From Paraspadella gotoi (lineage: Eukaryota; Chaetognatha), in contig CM119264.1 of assembly GCA_051294375.1 (NCBI GenBank), forward strand, positions 20,364,248-20,428,247: a stretch of 64,000 nt of DNA, written 5' to 3'. This document shows, piece after piece, positions 1 through 10,985 of this stretch (within the stretch, counting starts at the first letter, position 1; each line of letters starts with the position of its first letter). Both the position numbers and the translations under genes were made by a program. The notes under the pieces were generated by a model. That model was given only the letters and a program-made list of their open reading frames with translations. It searched no databases and was not told the origin of the DNA.

Positions 1-1553
1 AGCATCGATATTTTATCCTCCTTTTTCTTTCCTTAATTTTGTTTAGCCTTTTTTGCGATCATTTAAAGTGCCAAATTCTTCGATCTAGTATTCGTTTGTT
101 TACCTTCGCAAAAGCTGTAGTCGAGGAAAGCGGGGTCACTGACTTGGCGAGCCACGCAAGAATCGACCTAAAGAGTGTAGAGTAATATTTATCGGTCGAG
201 GAAGAAGGAAAGGGAAAAGGGGAAAAAGGAATAGATAGAAAGAAAGAAAGAAAGAAAATTAATAATGAATAAAAGAAAAAATAAGGAAATGGTTATAAAT
301 CGAAACTACAGTCCTATGCAAAAAAAAAAAACCAAAAAAAACAAAAAAAACGCGCCACTTTATAACTTTAAATTTCAGACGCTCTATAAATATATTTTTA
401 AAAATTAAATATAAAAAATACATTTAAAAAAAAGTAATCAATGTGTTTAAATTTTATTACAATCGGTCAAGTGATTTAGGAAATATAATTTTTTAAACTT
501 GTGTTTCAAAACCAAACGGGAGAATCGACTTTTATCTACACTGATTTTTTTAAACTAGAAAAACTATAAAATGAAAAAGGCTGTTATTGTGGTTGTGACA
601 TTCAAATTGTTCAGTCATATACTCCAATGTCTATATTTATAAGATAAACTAAAATTTAATTTTTTTTAAAAAATATATCTTATAACAAGAGAGTCGTGTG
701 CAAAATCTGAAGTCACTATATCAGATAATTTAGCCATAGTATTTCATCATTTCATATTCGCTCCCATTTGAAATCCGTATCAAAGCTTTTTTTATTGTAT
801 GTTTTAATAACCTTAAGATTATTATTTAGGGAGCAGGAGTAATCCAGTTATCCAGCTATCCCTCTGGATGTCCAGTATGAAAATATAAGAAGAAAAAAGA
901 TTAATCTAAAATCTACTAGATTTTATAGATTTTTTTACATTCAGCTTTTCGCTAGAGTTCTTTATTTTAAAAAAAATATTGCTCCTAAGCTAATGGCCCA
1001 ATTTTAATAAGAAATATACCAAACTTATCATTTTTCAATAAAGTTTAAATACTTTTAAAATTAAAAAAAAAATTTAAGTACATAGGGTAATTTTTAAAGT
1101 CTGAAATAAAGTGGCGCATTTTTTTTTAACAGTAAAACGGGAAAGAAAAATTTTGTTCACTTCCCACGATGGCATTTTTTTACTAGCTACAAATAATCTG
1201 ACAATTTGCATAAATATCTCTTTGATATTGATAAGACCGACACATACACAATATCCAACAATTACCTGCAAGTCCCTAACGTTGCTAACGCAAGGAGTGG
1301 GAGACAGCAATACTTGCGACATGATTTTGTTATCTTCCCTTTTGTTTTTATTTTTTTTTCGCAAATATGGCGTCGGTGTAAAATACTAAATTCGTTTTAT
1401 CAACGAGATTCGTTAATTTTTTTGTGGGCCAAATTTTTTTTTCGTATTCAGTCTTTTTTTTTCATGATCCCGAAACTTGTTTTAAAAAGGCAGAAAAAAT
1501 CGTATTCTTCAAGATTTTAGCTCCTTTTTTATAGTTGAGGTCGATGTCTCAAT
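1..1553. other. AT-rich sequence without a gene
   Basis: Mostly A/T runs, including a GAAA tetranucleotide patch near 236-258. Several short open frames on both strands overlap each other and have no coding-like composition. I see no supported gene, RNA or mobile element here. Confidence 0.6.
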
Positions 1554-1735
1554 GATCGTCGTCGTCGTCGTCGTTTTTCTCGTCGCTGCAATGTCGTCGT
1601 CGTCGACGTTGTAATCGTCGTCGTCATCATCGCCGTCGTCTTCGATGTCGACCTCGTCGGAATATTCCTTTCCTCTTACTTGTTTACCTCCTCTTCCCTC
1701 CCATCTTCCTCCTCCTTCTCTTCCTCCTCCTCCTC
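1554..1735 (+). repeat. Interrupted GTC and CTC/CCT tract
   Basis: Imperfect GTC trinucleotide runs (about 1557-1655) are followed by pyrimidine-rich CTC/CCT sequence to about 1735. This is low-complexity sequence; trinucleotide GTC tracts recur at 20.52, 21.75, 29.75 and 60.06 kb. Confidence 0.75.
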
Positions 1736-1935
1736 CGACATAGCATAAGCTAAGATTAAGGCCATATCATTTGTGCAACCTTGACTGAAAACAAGCTTTT
1801 AAGTTACAAGCTATATTTATAAATGTTCTTTCTTAAAAACGAATGTTCGATTGTTATAGGATCGATCAGAAATCTTGAATAGCTCTATGCTCTATAGCTC
1901 TAAAATTAAAAAAGGTTAAAAAACGCAGCCTTGAC

Positions 1936-2060
1936 CTAGAGGCTATGATTCCGCTTCCCTGCAGTCCTCTGCGGCCCGTTGCCGGCCCCTGCCGTTTCTG
2001 ACCATCCGGTCCCACCCTCTCGGGCTTTAGATTTCGTGGATGACCCACTCCACTGCCCCT
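1936..2060 (-). CDS. Possible minus-strand exon, unrecognised
   Basis: A GC-richer island inside AT-rich sequence. On the minus strand one frame is rich in Gly, Ser, Thr and Arg (for example GGTGWSETAGAGNGPQR); a second overlapping frame is also open. A weak acceptor (T-rich tract then AAAG) precedes it and a weak donor (TAG/GTCAAG) follows near 1937. No domain is recognised and the correct frame cannot be decided. It could equally be a non-coding GC island. Confidence 0.2.
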
Positions 2061-2713
2061 TTGGTGAACAAAACAAAATCTCGAGGCGTTTCATGCTCAG
2101 TAAAGAGAGGAAAAAAAAGAAAATTAGGCACAAGTTTTCAGCATAAGTAATTTTCGTAAAACCTTAATCGTGAAACATTATTTGGTATGTAGTATTAAAA
2201 TTTAAAAAGATAAAAATTGTAAAAAAATTGAATGGTACATTCTTAGTAGTTAAAACCATAACAAACATAGGATGATAGAAAAATATTACAGTACGGACTT
2301 AACATCAATTTTTACCGCAAAAAACTGTTTTCCTACTTACAACATTTAAAAAATAACCAGTCACTAAAAATTTTAAGCAGTCACTAAATTATATATATTT
2401 ATAAAAACATTTACTACTTATAATTAATTTTGTTTTTGAGCAGTTTTTCCTTATCACTGTAATAGTTTAAAAATTAGGGTTTCATGTATTTCTGCGACTC
2501 TTCCTATACCGCCTGCCTAAAATTTCTCCAATAATTCGTTCAGACTTTAAGAGAAACCCGTAAAAGTTGAAACAAAAAGTGTGGGCGCTTCTTATCGAGA
2601 ATAAACAAAGGCAGAGAGAGAGAGAGACAGCTAGTGAGAGCTCGTCAAAAATGAGGAAGGTTTCTCCCCTTATCTAAGCGAGTTTTATAAGACGTTGCCT
2701 TTCTTGGGATAGC
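2061..2713. other. AT-rich intergenic or intronic sequence
   Basis: No supported gene. A short AG microsatellite sits near 2610-2630. The sequence becomes more balanced in composition near 2640, just before the acidic open frame described next. Confidence 0.5.
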
Positions 2714-2745
2714 GCTCACAACTTCACAACTTCACAAAATTAAAC

Positions 2746-2865
2746 TGCGCAATAACTCCGTACGATAAGATAAACGAAAGGAAAGAATTTCGAGTCGATA
2801 ATTCAGACGAGACGGACTCAGACGGATCGAGCGACTCGTCTGCGGAAAAAAAACTTGCCCTTTAA
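2746..2865 (+). CDS. Possible exon with acidic serine-rich end
   Basis: An open frame ending at a TAA (2863-2865) encodes an acidic, Ser/Asp-rich tail that includes DNSDETDSDGSSDSSAEKK. The composition resembles a disordered protein segment and the local sequence is less AT-rich than its flanks. No convincing donor follows and no clear acceptor precedes it closely (a weak one lies at about 2713), so it may be a terminal exon, a leader segment or chance. It lies upstream of the better exon candidate at 3188 on the same strand. Confidence 0.2.
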   Translation, partial: CAITPYDKINERKEFRVDNSDETDSDGSSDSSAEKKLAL

Positions 2866-2883
2866 ATTGTACTATAATATTTG

Positions 2884-3010
2884 CAGGGACTTGCTATGTT
2901 ATTATCTTGATGGAGGCCTTAAACCACCAAAGCCTGTCCAAAGACAGGGACAAGATAGCTTATTTATTAAATGAATGGATAATTTTTATATTGGTTATAC
3001 CAATTCCATT
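2884..3010 (+). repeat. Dispersed repeat D, copy 1
   Basis: This block recurs nearly unchanged at 18752-18838 (plus strand) and, inverted, at 12075-12235 and 47930-48092, with a fragment at 50318-50345. Its landmarks are a hairpin around AAAGCCTGTCC, then GATAGCTTATTTATTAAATG, ending in a small palindrome TTGGTTGTACCAA. No coding capacity or terminal structure is visible. It is probably a short non-autonomous transposable element. Confidence 0.7.
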
Positions 3011-3187
3011 TAAATATGTCGAATTTATTTACAATGCGAGGTTCCTCGAATTACGTACATTATTTGCATCTATGCAATGTGCGTTTGAGATACAAAAAAG
3101 ATTACACATGCAGAATAAACTTATATCTATATCAATTCTAATATTTGAAATTTTTCATAAGCCAGCCTTTGCTTTGCCTTTAAACAG

Positions 3188-3298
3188 TTGGATGCCTTGA
3201 CGCCGCAAATGCAAAGTCTCAACTCTGACCAGGACTCAAAGAAGAGCAGAAGCCAGGCCTTAAGAGGCATGTGGAAAACAGCTTTCAAAATGGCAAAG
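3188..3298 (+). CDS. Internal exon candidate 1, unrecognised gene
   Basis: A 111-bp segment (37 codons) bounded by an acceptor (pyrimidine-rich tract then AAACAG, ending at 3187) and a donor AAG/GTAATT (3299 onward). Both boundaries are phase 0. The peptide is polar at first (LDALTPQMQSLNSDQDSKK) and then basic and amphipathic (ALRGMWKTAFKMAK), with no stop and balanced codon use unlike the AT-rich surroundings. It pairs well with the next candidate exons at 5830 and 8991, which are also phase 0 at their starts. I do not recognise the family. The basic stretch could be a membrane- or calmodulin-binding helix, but that is inference. Confidence 0.5.
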
Positions 3299-4329
3299 GT
3301 AATTCCGAAAATAATTTACGATGGAGATGCGAATACAGGAGTGGGACCAAGCATCCGAACGAAATTTAAAAAAAACATTTAGCTAAAATGCTTAATGTTT
3401 AGATAAATCTAAATAAAGATTTGTATTCTGCAGTCTTGGTTTTTTATCAATGTAATATTCATTGTATATTATCGTAATACTTGAAAAATATAATTTCTAA
3501 ATTGTATTGTTGCAGCGAAAGTGCGTATAAATTTTAACATTTAAAAAAATATTTATAAAGACAAGACATACTCATTTTTTAGGAATAGATAGCTCTGTTA
3601 AACAATCAAAACTAATTAGTGCTAATATGGGTATCGCAAGAAATCTCGTTAAAAATTGATTCAGGGATATTGATTATAATTTCTTAAAAGTAATTTACTT
3701 TGCTATCAACTATTTTTAAAACTAAGGTAGTCTGGTCCACAAGATTTTTTTTATACGAAAGAATCGGAAAATATATTAAAGTATACAGTTTTCAAAGAGC
3801 TTTCAGGCAATATAAATATTATTGTTATTTTTTGAAAGACTTTTTTATAAATCGGCCAGAAAGACATTAGGCTATCGAGAAGGGAGATTACATTCTAAGC
3901 TATCTTTCACCTCTTCGTGTTAAAGTAGAAGTAAACCGAAATAAATAATATTTATACATAAAAAAGGAGTATGTTAAAATTTCTTGACGTTTTCTTTTGG
4001 TGAATTTTTTTAGCGCTGGGTTTCAAATGGTCAAATAAATCTTGTTAAAATCCTTTATTATAAAAAATATTATAGGTCAATATTTTTTATGGAAGAAAGA
4101 ACTATTAGTGCAAATTAGTTAAAATTTAGACATCTGTTTGTAACTACTCAAACAGAGCGTTAGAGCAGAAGAATATTGATTCAATTTTAACCTCTCGTAT
4201 ACTAGCTCTTAAATGACAGGATCGACTTTATTTTAATTTACACGTGTAGATTCCTTTTTGAAAAATCTAAATTTCCAATTCCAAATTTTCCAAAAATTAA
4301 AGCTCAACTAAGGAGCCGACGTCGTTCTT
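3299..4329. other. AT-rich presumed intron sequence
   Basis: No gene, RNA or recognisable repeat is supported. If the exon chain is real, this is the first part of an intron of about 2.5 kb that also contains the foldback element at 4330-5640. Confidence 0.45.
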
Positions 4330-5640
4330 AAAGATCGAGGAAGATTTTTTCCATGGTAGGACTAAGCTCTGACGAACAAAGCCCGAGGTTTTTTTAATAT
4401 ATTCTTTTACCGGCCAAGGTAGAATGACGGCAATTTTGCTAATATTAAGTTTCAAAAAAATCCGACCATAAATCTAGAAAATATTAACCAAAATTTTTGG
4501 AAAATCCACCCCTTCTTTGGAAGATTTTCGCTATAGAAAATTTTTTTCCGAATCTGACTCCCGGTTGAAAACTCTTAGAATTCCGATCGTTAGCTCCTCT
4601 TTTAAATAAATTTTAAATAAATAAATAAATAATTAAATAAATTTTAAATAAAAATTTCACCAAAATGGACTAATTCACTTTACCATGATCGTATCATATC
4701 AAAATAATCAAATAAAATGTAAAGAAAAATTTTGAGAGCCCTTCAGACACTTTGCCAAAGGATTCCAAAATTGGACGTCATTTGTTGAACAGGAACATAC
4801 TTCAGTCACGTTTATATTGTTTTCAAGGAAAAAAATCCCTTTAATTTCTATATAAAATCAGAGATAGAATATTTTTTCGTCCAGAAGCAGTCTATTTGTT
4901 CTGGCGATTTGAACGAAAATCTCCATTGAAAAAGTCTTCCTCAATTTCTAAGAACGCCGTAGACTCCTATCAATGGAGATTTTTGTTCAAATCTGACTAC
5001 CAAACAATATAAACGCTCCTGGGAAAAATTCCGGTAAAAAATTGATGTAAAAACACTTGATTCCGATCCTGTTGCATCTGAAGGGCTCGCATTTTTTTCT
5101 CTTGACAAATCATCAATATCTTGATATCAAACAAGCCAGAACAAATAGACTGCTTCTATACGGAAAAATTTTCCATCTTTGATTTTATATAGAAATGAAA
5201 GGGATTTTTTTCCTTCAAGAAAATATATATTATATTATATTAACATGATTGAGATATGTTCCGGTTTCACAAATGACGTCAAATTCAGGAATCCTCTAGC
5301 AAAGTGTTTGAAGGGCTCTCAAAATTTTCCTTTACATTTTATTTAATTATTTTAATTATTAGCTGATTTTGGTATAATTTTTATTTAAACTAAAAGTAAA
5401 AGAGGAGCTAACGATTGGAATTCTTAGAGTTTTCAACCGGTAGTCAGATTCAGGAAAAAATTTTTATGGCGAAAATCTTCCATCAAAGGAGTGGATTTTC
5501 CGAAGATTATAATATTAACAATATTGGCAACATTCTACAATATACGTTGGCCGGTACAAGAATATATTTAAAAAACCTCTGGCTTTTTTCGTCAGAGATA
5601 TTAGTCCTACTAAACGGTATTTTTAGTTTTCTGCAGATTT
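4330..5640. mobile_element. Foldback element F1 with ~650-bp inverted arms
   Basis: The left arm (about 4330-4950) is repeated in reverse complement in the right arm (about 5000-5640). Matching landmarks include TTAGCTCCTCTTTTA at about 4590 against its complement near 5400, and CAGTCTATTTGTTCTGGC near 4890 against its complement near 5135. Arms differ by many substitutions and small indels, so the element is old. No transposase frame is visible. Related half-copy sequence appears around 50.89-51.31 kb. Confidence 0.75.
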
Positions 5641-5829
5641 TTAAAGATAGTTTTTCCCATTGTGTTTTTAACCCTTGTCTTTTGGTGCTATAGCTCTTGA
5701 ATGGTTGGACCGATCTTTACATTTACATATTTGAATTTCATTTTTAAAAATCTACATTTACTATTAAATTTTTTTTTAAATACATGCATTAAACGCATTA
5801 AACGTCAGTTTTTCCGACGCACTTTGCAG

Positions 5830-5973
5830 GCGAAGTCGAGGGAAACTGAAGAGGGCGAAGCCGGCGCCGCCGACACCGCTGCACCCGAAGGAAAAGGAGG
5901 GACGCCGCCCAGAGATGGCACTACTCCCGAACCCGAAGACAAAAAAGGGCCCAAACTGTATCACATAACCCAA
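5830..5973 (+). CDS. Internal exon candidate 2, unrecognised gene
   Basis: A 144-bp segment (48 codons) with an acceptor ending in ACTTTGCAG at 5829 and a donor CAA/GTTAGT at 5974; phase 0 at both ends. The peptide is a low-complexity acidic, proline- and glycine-rich linker (for example EEGEAGAADTAAPEGKGG and TPPRDGTTPEPEDKKG) ending in GPKLYHITQ. GC content is far above the flanks. It joins in frame to exon candidate 1 and to the segment starting at 8991. The family is not recognised; composition suggests a disordered linker inside a larger protein. Confidence 0.55.
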
Positions 5974-6031
5974 GTTAGTCATAGCGGTATAGCGTCTGTT
6001 TGCTAAATGGCTTTAAATTTAACACATTAAT

Positions 6032-7438
6032 AAACAAGTTTGAGCGAACAATGTCGGATCTTCCCACGATATTAATCGGTAATTAATTAATTTATTAATT
6101 AATTTAATTAATTAATTTAATTAATTAATTTGATCCAAAATGTTTGTTTTTAGATCTTTTCGTCACTGATCAGTGATCACGACAAAAGCAACGATGACGA
6201 TGATGGCGACGACGACAATAATGCCAATAACGATTGATTTCCTTGATTGATTGATTGATTGATTGATAAATAAATTGATTTATTGAATAATATATTGATT
6301 GATTAATTGACTGATTATTTAATTATTGATAAATTAATTGATTAATTAACTGATTTATTATTTGATTAAGTAATACTTCTTGCATTTACATTTAATATAA
6401 AGAGAAAAAGAAGCATAATCAATTAGTAAAACAGGTTTTTTTTCCATTTAAACTCATTTCCAATCAAACGATTTCATCGAAACTAATTTTCTAGCCTAAT
6501 CACACACTTTCCTACCCAAATAAAAAAATTCAAGTCAATTGCCCGATCCACTCTCGAGTAATTGGCGTTTAAATAGTGAAATATATTGTTTTGTTTTTAG
6601 TCGGATCCGCTTTCAGATCCCGACTCTATAATTCACTTTGTCGGTCCGTCGGTCCGCCCCCTTAATATTGTCGGGCACTCACTTATATCATGTCAGATCA
6701 TCGAATTATGATAAATTATGCAAATAAAACAATGTCCATCCGTCCGTCTGTCTGTCCGTCCGTCCGTCCATCCGTCCGTCCCACCTTAGCAAAAAACACC
6801 AATTACTCGTGATTGGATGGATGAATTGGAATGAAGTTTTGTGTGTGGGTAGGCAAGTGTGTGATTGAGCTGTATATGAAGTTTCGATGGAATCGTCCGA
6901 GTGGAAATGAGTTTAAATGGAAAAAACAAAAAAATATATTTCACTATTTGAACACCAATTACTCATGAGTGGAAGGGGCGATTGACTTGAAATTTTGTAT
7001 TTGGGTAGAAAGGTGTGTGATTAAACTGGAAATCAAGTTTCGATGGAATCGTTTGAGTGGAAATGAGTTTAAATGGAAAAAAACAAAAAACCTGCTTCAC
7101 TAATTGTTTATGCTTCTTTTTCCTTTTATATTAAATGTAAATGCAGGATGTATTAATAAATCAAATAAATAATCATTTAATTAATCAATTAGTCAATTAA
7201 TTAATCAATAATTAATTAATCAGTCAATCAATCAAGTCAATTGTTATCAACATTATTCTCATCATCATCATTGCTTTTATTGTGGTTAGTGACTAAAAGA
7301 CCTAAAAACAAACATTTGGGATAAAATTAATTAATTAATTGCCTAATTAATTAATTAACTTGAATTATTTAATTATTAATGAATTGATTACCGATAATGA
7401 TCGTGGGCAGATCCGACATTGTTTGCTAAAACTTGTTT
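6032..7438. mobile_element. Head-to-head foldback of repeat family G
   Basis: Termini are inverted copies: AACAAGTTTGAGCGAACAAT near 6034 and its complement near 7437, each followed inward by GTCGGATC and (TTAA)n-like sequence. Long inverted arms include GAAATGAGTTTAAATGG and its complement. Near the centre are a degenerate hairpin CGGATCCGCTTTCAGATCCCG (about 6602) and a tandem GTCC/CCGT tract (about 6735-6780). The same family occurs at 7439-7815, 16862-18600 and 51352-54262. No coding frame is visible. Confidence 0.75.
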
Positions 7439-7815
7439 CCATTTGAACTCATTTTCACTCGGACGATTCCATCGAAACTTCATATCCAACTCAATCTAGG
7501 GAAGTCTGGCGTTAAGCGTCCAAGATAAAAATTAGCGAATAAAAAAGTTGTTATTTTACTCACTGAATAAAAATACTTAAAATACTTACCCTACTCAATC
7601 ATACAGTTTCCTACTAACACACAAAATTTCATTCCAATCCATCTATCACGAGTAATTGGACGGACAGACGGACACCATTTTTTTTGCATAATTTATCATA
7701 ATTTGAGGTTCTGAGATGATCTAAGTGAATGACCGACAAGATTGGGGGGGTGGACAGATGGACCGACAAAGTGAATTATAGAGTCGGAATCTGCGATATG
7801 CAGATCCGACTAAAA
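7439..7815 (-). mobile_element. Repeat family G fragment with terminal hairpin
   Basis: An inverted partial copy of family G abuts the foldback. It ends in a strong hairpin around 7783-7813 (GTCGGAATCTGC / GCAGATCCGAC) followed by TAAAAAAC. The same hairpin-plus-TAAAAA junction occurs on the minus strand at about 6600 and 51352, so this is probably a real element end. An unrelated segment (about 7495-7580) interrupts it. Confidence 0.6.
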
Positions 7816-8052
7816 AACAAAATGAATAGGAAAGAAGCAAAAGATATATGTATAAATAACTGTAGTAAGTTAATTGTCGAGCGACCCTTCCGACTTCCGA
7901 CAATTGGGAATAAATGCCGATAACGATGAGAAAGATCTTAATGATAAGAAGGAAAGGAAACAAGTATAATATAATATAATATGTATATATAATTATATAT
8001 ATATAATCCGCGCTTCATTATAGAAATAATGAACGTGTATTATAAACGCTAG

Positions 8053-8195
8053 TCGACAACTTCCCATTTTGCTCAGATAAATATTCGTTGTCAGCTTCGT
8101 CGTCGTCACTTGGTACAGAAACTTTCGAGTTTGTCTACGACTTAGTCGTCGACCAAAGAACGAAATTTTTTTTATCGAGATGCCTCGCACGGTTG
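8053..8195 (+). CDS. Weak exon candidate, Ser-rich peptide
   Basis: An open frame of 47 codons from 8055 to a TAA at 8196 has coding-like composition (for example SLSASSSSLGTETFEFVYDL). A possible acceptor AG lies at 8051-8052, but the phase does not match the neighbouring exon candidates and there is no good donor. It lies between exon candidates 2 and 3 on the same strand. Chance remains likely. Confidence 0.15.
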
Positions 8196-8889
8196 TAAGA
8201 GCATCTCAATTAAGGACACTTTAGTGAGTCCTTATCAAAATTAAACGAATAAACGATAATAATTATAATCGGAATCGTATGGCTCTTTGATCGATATAAT
8301 TAACAGAAAAAACCCATAGAACAAACATTTTTTTTTTAAATATGAAAATTTTTTGATGGATTCTGATTGAGCATATTTGATATATTTGATGTACTATGAT
8401 TTTATCAGTTTTATTATGTTGTGCTTTGCGTGAAATGAAACGTAAGCGCATTGTATTCGTAACGAGAAACTAATTTTTTTACCGATTGTAAAGAGAAGTA
8501 AGAAGAGGAAATACGACTAAAAGGGAAACGACCTTTAAAAGTACTAAGTTTCTATTTGGTATGTCGAGGTGCTCTCTGGTTCTTTGAGAATCGACCGGCA
8601 AACTTATTTTTTCAATATTAATTGCAATAAAAAAATACTGCAGTTGCCATTTTTTTTAGGAAAAAAAACCATCACCCACCTTTGACTTTTTGAAATGTTA
8701 TTATCTCATCAAAGTTATCTCCACGAGGTACTATTTATTTAAACATTAATTTTTTTTTCAATTTTAGACCCTGATTTTGTGTTTTTATATTTTTTAAGGA
8801 TTTGATTCAAACTCCTAAAAAATATGTTTTTTACTCGGCGCTTTTTTAGTTGTTCTATCGTTTTCACTCTTGACTTTTAATCTTGTATC

Positions 8890-8903
8890 GTTTCCCGCCA
8901 ATT
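8890..8903 (+). promoter_or_regulatory. E2F-like motif
   Basis: The string TTTCCCGCCAAT matches the E2F consensus TTTSSCGC very well. It lies just upstream of exon candidate 3, inside what would be an intron, so a single motif match may have no function. Confidence 0.25.
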
Positions 8904-8990
8904 GTGTACTTTAATTATATCCCAAACCGGTCAGCTTTAATAGTTAATTTTCTTTTGTTGTCTACCTGCGTGTCGACTAGTTTCGCTCAG

Positions 8991-9077
8991 ATTGGGTTCG
9001 ATGAGCTCGTCAAGGATAAAAACCCGTTTAAGGCAGGAAATGCAGAATTAAAACCTCCCTGTGAACTAGGTCTGCCA
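8991..9077 (+). CDS. Internal exon candidate 3, unrecognised gene
   Basis: The acceptor is CTAGTTTCGCTCAG ending at 8990. The frame is phase 0 and reads IGFDELVKDKNPFKAG then NAELKPPCELGLP. The end is uncertain: the donor CCA/GTGAAT at 9078 keeps phase 0, but the frame stays open to 9149, adding a stretch that contains FSVPDYCTFC. That last string resembles the Cys-x2-Cys part of a C1 zinc finger, yet the expected upstream His is not at the right spacing, and the same bases form a good acceptor (pyrimidine tract, CTGCAG at 9149). The family is not recognised. Confidence 0.45.
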
Positions 9078-9253
9078 GTGAATGTTCATGAATATTTACG
9101 TATAAATCAAAGACGTTTTTCTGTTCCTGACTACTGCACTTTCTGCAGATGAAATCCAAAATATACCTATTGAAAAGGTTTTTTTTTATTATCTATCCCG
9201 CACGCGCATTTAAATTAAAAATATAATTTTACGTAATAGTTTTTTGGTAACAG

Positions 9254-9436
9254 ACAGAACAAGTTAACAGGAAAGACGTACCTGTCGACAAGGGAATTGA
9301 AGATGACAACGACGTCGACGGCGACGAAGACGAAGACGATTTCCTGTTCTCGGAGCTGCCTTGTTCCCGTCTCGAACAGTTCGTAAAGTCGTTTATCAAT
9401 TCATTTCTTAACTGTTCGCGTTCTTGTCTCAATTAG
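9254..9436 (+). CDS. Possible terminal exon, acidic then Cys-containing
   Basis: A frame of 60 codons starts after GGTAACAG (9253) and ends at TAG (9434-9436). It encodes a polar start (TEQVNRKDVPVDKG), an Asp/Glu run made largely by GAC/GAA repeats, and a tail SFINSFLNCSRSCLN. If joined at phase 0 to candidate 3 it would close the gene. A second frame over the same bases is also partly open (Thr/Lys-rich), and the GAC-repeat character makes a low-complexity coincidence possible. Confidence 0.3.
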   Translation, partial: TEQVNRKDVPVDKGIEDDNDVDGDEDEDDFLFSELPCSRLEQFVKSFINSFLNCSRSCLN

Positions 9437-9819
9437 GTCATTATCGTTGTCGTTGTCATTGCTCGCTCCGCGGGTGCTCAACAAGTTAAAATTTGGTTTC
9501 TAATTTCGTCATTTTCCCGATTTCAAGTTGTCTTTTGATTCTCATGTTCTCATGTTAGTTGAATTGAAATGTAGTTAGCTTATTGTCACACTTCAGCGAT
9601 CCAGTGACATGTAGGCCTCCGCTATTTAATCGTAGAGAATATTCGATTTACTACTCAAAAAAGAACACAATATTGGACCAGAGTCTTATTTCACATTGGG
9701 CGTTTCCATTCTTTCTTTCTTTTAAATATTTTAATCGAAATTCTTTCGTAGCCTTTTTGTTGTTACATACCTATTAAAGCGTTCATGGACATTCCTGTAC
9801 CTGTGCAATAGATATTTTT

Positions 9820-10275
9820 TATTTGTCAATTTTCGCATAGCCCATATTTATACGTCGTACTTACTCACCATAAAAAATATCATTTTTCATTAAGTGGGTC
9901 AAAATACTAAAAAACTATTGTATATAAATATACATATATATAATATATAATTAACCTATAATTAAATTTTAGTATAAATAAATAGTGTTTTTTTATTTTT
10001 AGTTAATGAAAGAATTTTTAATTAGGACTGGAATTTTTTTTATCAACTTTTTATGACGAATTCGAATCTGCTTTCAAAACTAAGAAAAAAACTTTTTTTA
10101 AATTTTGACATTTCTATGGTAAGTATTATGTATAAATATGGGCGTATGCAAAAATTGATAAATTATTATTATTATTAGTTTTTTCATATTCAATTTTCTT
10201 TAGTGCAAGACAGTTCATGAACAACTATTCGAATTTTGATCTTCAACTTTCAGTACGCCTTAATACCTATGTTTT
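9820..10275. mobile_element. Degenerate copy of foldback family F3
   Basis: Contains the diagnostic inner pair TTAAGTGGGTCAAAA and TTAATGAAAGAATTTTTAA and the flank ATCAACTTTTTATGACGAAT...ATCTGC, plus the end ACTTTCAGTACGCCTTA. Better copies are at 36.36-36.90 and 39.83-41.11 kb. No open frame of note. Confidence 0.6.
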
Positions 10276-10855
10276 GCCAGTTTTAATATTATTTTGTGAT
10301 TCATTTGTTTTTAGATTTTTTATTTTTTTATACTTGAAATATTAAGTTTTATTATCAAATTTAGTTTATGAATTTTGACATAATAATTTTTTAAATTTTT
10401 AGCTGAAAAGAAAAGAAAAATTCGTGTTCTTTTTCTTGAAAAAATCGTCAACGGCAAGTTTCCTATGCCTCTAGCGTTAAAATAGCCTTGTCAAACAAAA
10501 GTCAACTCTATAATTATGAAGGTTTTTTTTAACTTAATAAAAAAAAACTTTCTCTATTTGCACCTTAGTAGAACATAAAAAGTATGCATTTAATCATTCA
10601 AACGTTATACTGATTAAAACTTGAAGAGCCGCACGTTAACTGAAATTTATATTTGACCACAACTCAATTTCTCTTGGACAGACTTTTCTATCCACCAGTC
10701 GATTGACCTCTTGTAAGAGGAAAATCGTAAATATTATTTAGAGAAGATAAAATTGGTTTTTCGCTATAATGTTTGGATTGGTCGTTTCTCATCGAATCAA
10801 AACCCTTGGATTTATGAGTTTAACCTGAATTCTGACTCTTGCTCTGAACGCCGAA
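10276..10855. other. AT-rich, no feature recognised
   Basis: No coding, RNA or repeat feature could be supported between the F3 copy and the GA microsatellite. Confidence 0.4.
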
Positions 10856-10860
10856 AGAAA

Positions 10861-10884
10861 TAGGGAGAGAGAGGAGAGAGAGAG

Positions 10885-10970
<86 letters not shown>

Positions 10971-10985
10971 GAGAGAGAGAGAGAT
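10861..10985. repeat. (AG)n / (GATA)n microsatellite
   Basis: About 120 bp of AG dinucleotide repeat with a GATA-like tract near 10883-10903. Long Ser/Leu or Arg/Glu frames across it are repeat translations, not genes. Confidence 0.95.

Noticed and set aside
8883-8990. Extension of exon candidate 3 upstream to 8883
   Set aside because: The extension is hydrophobic and AT-rich, and a good acceptor at 8990 separates it from the protein-like part.
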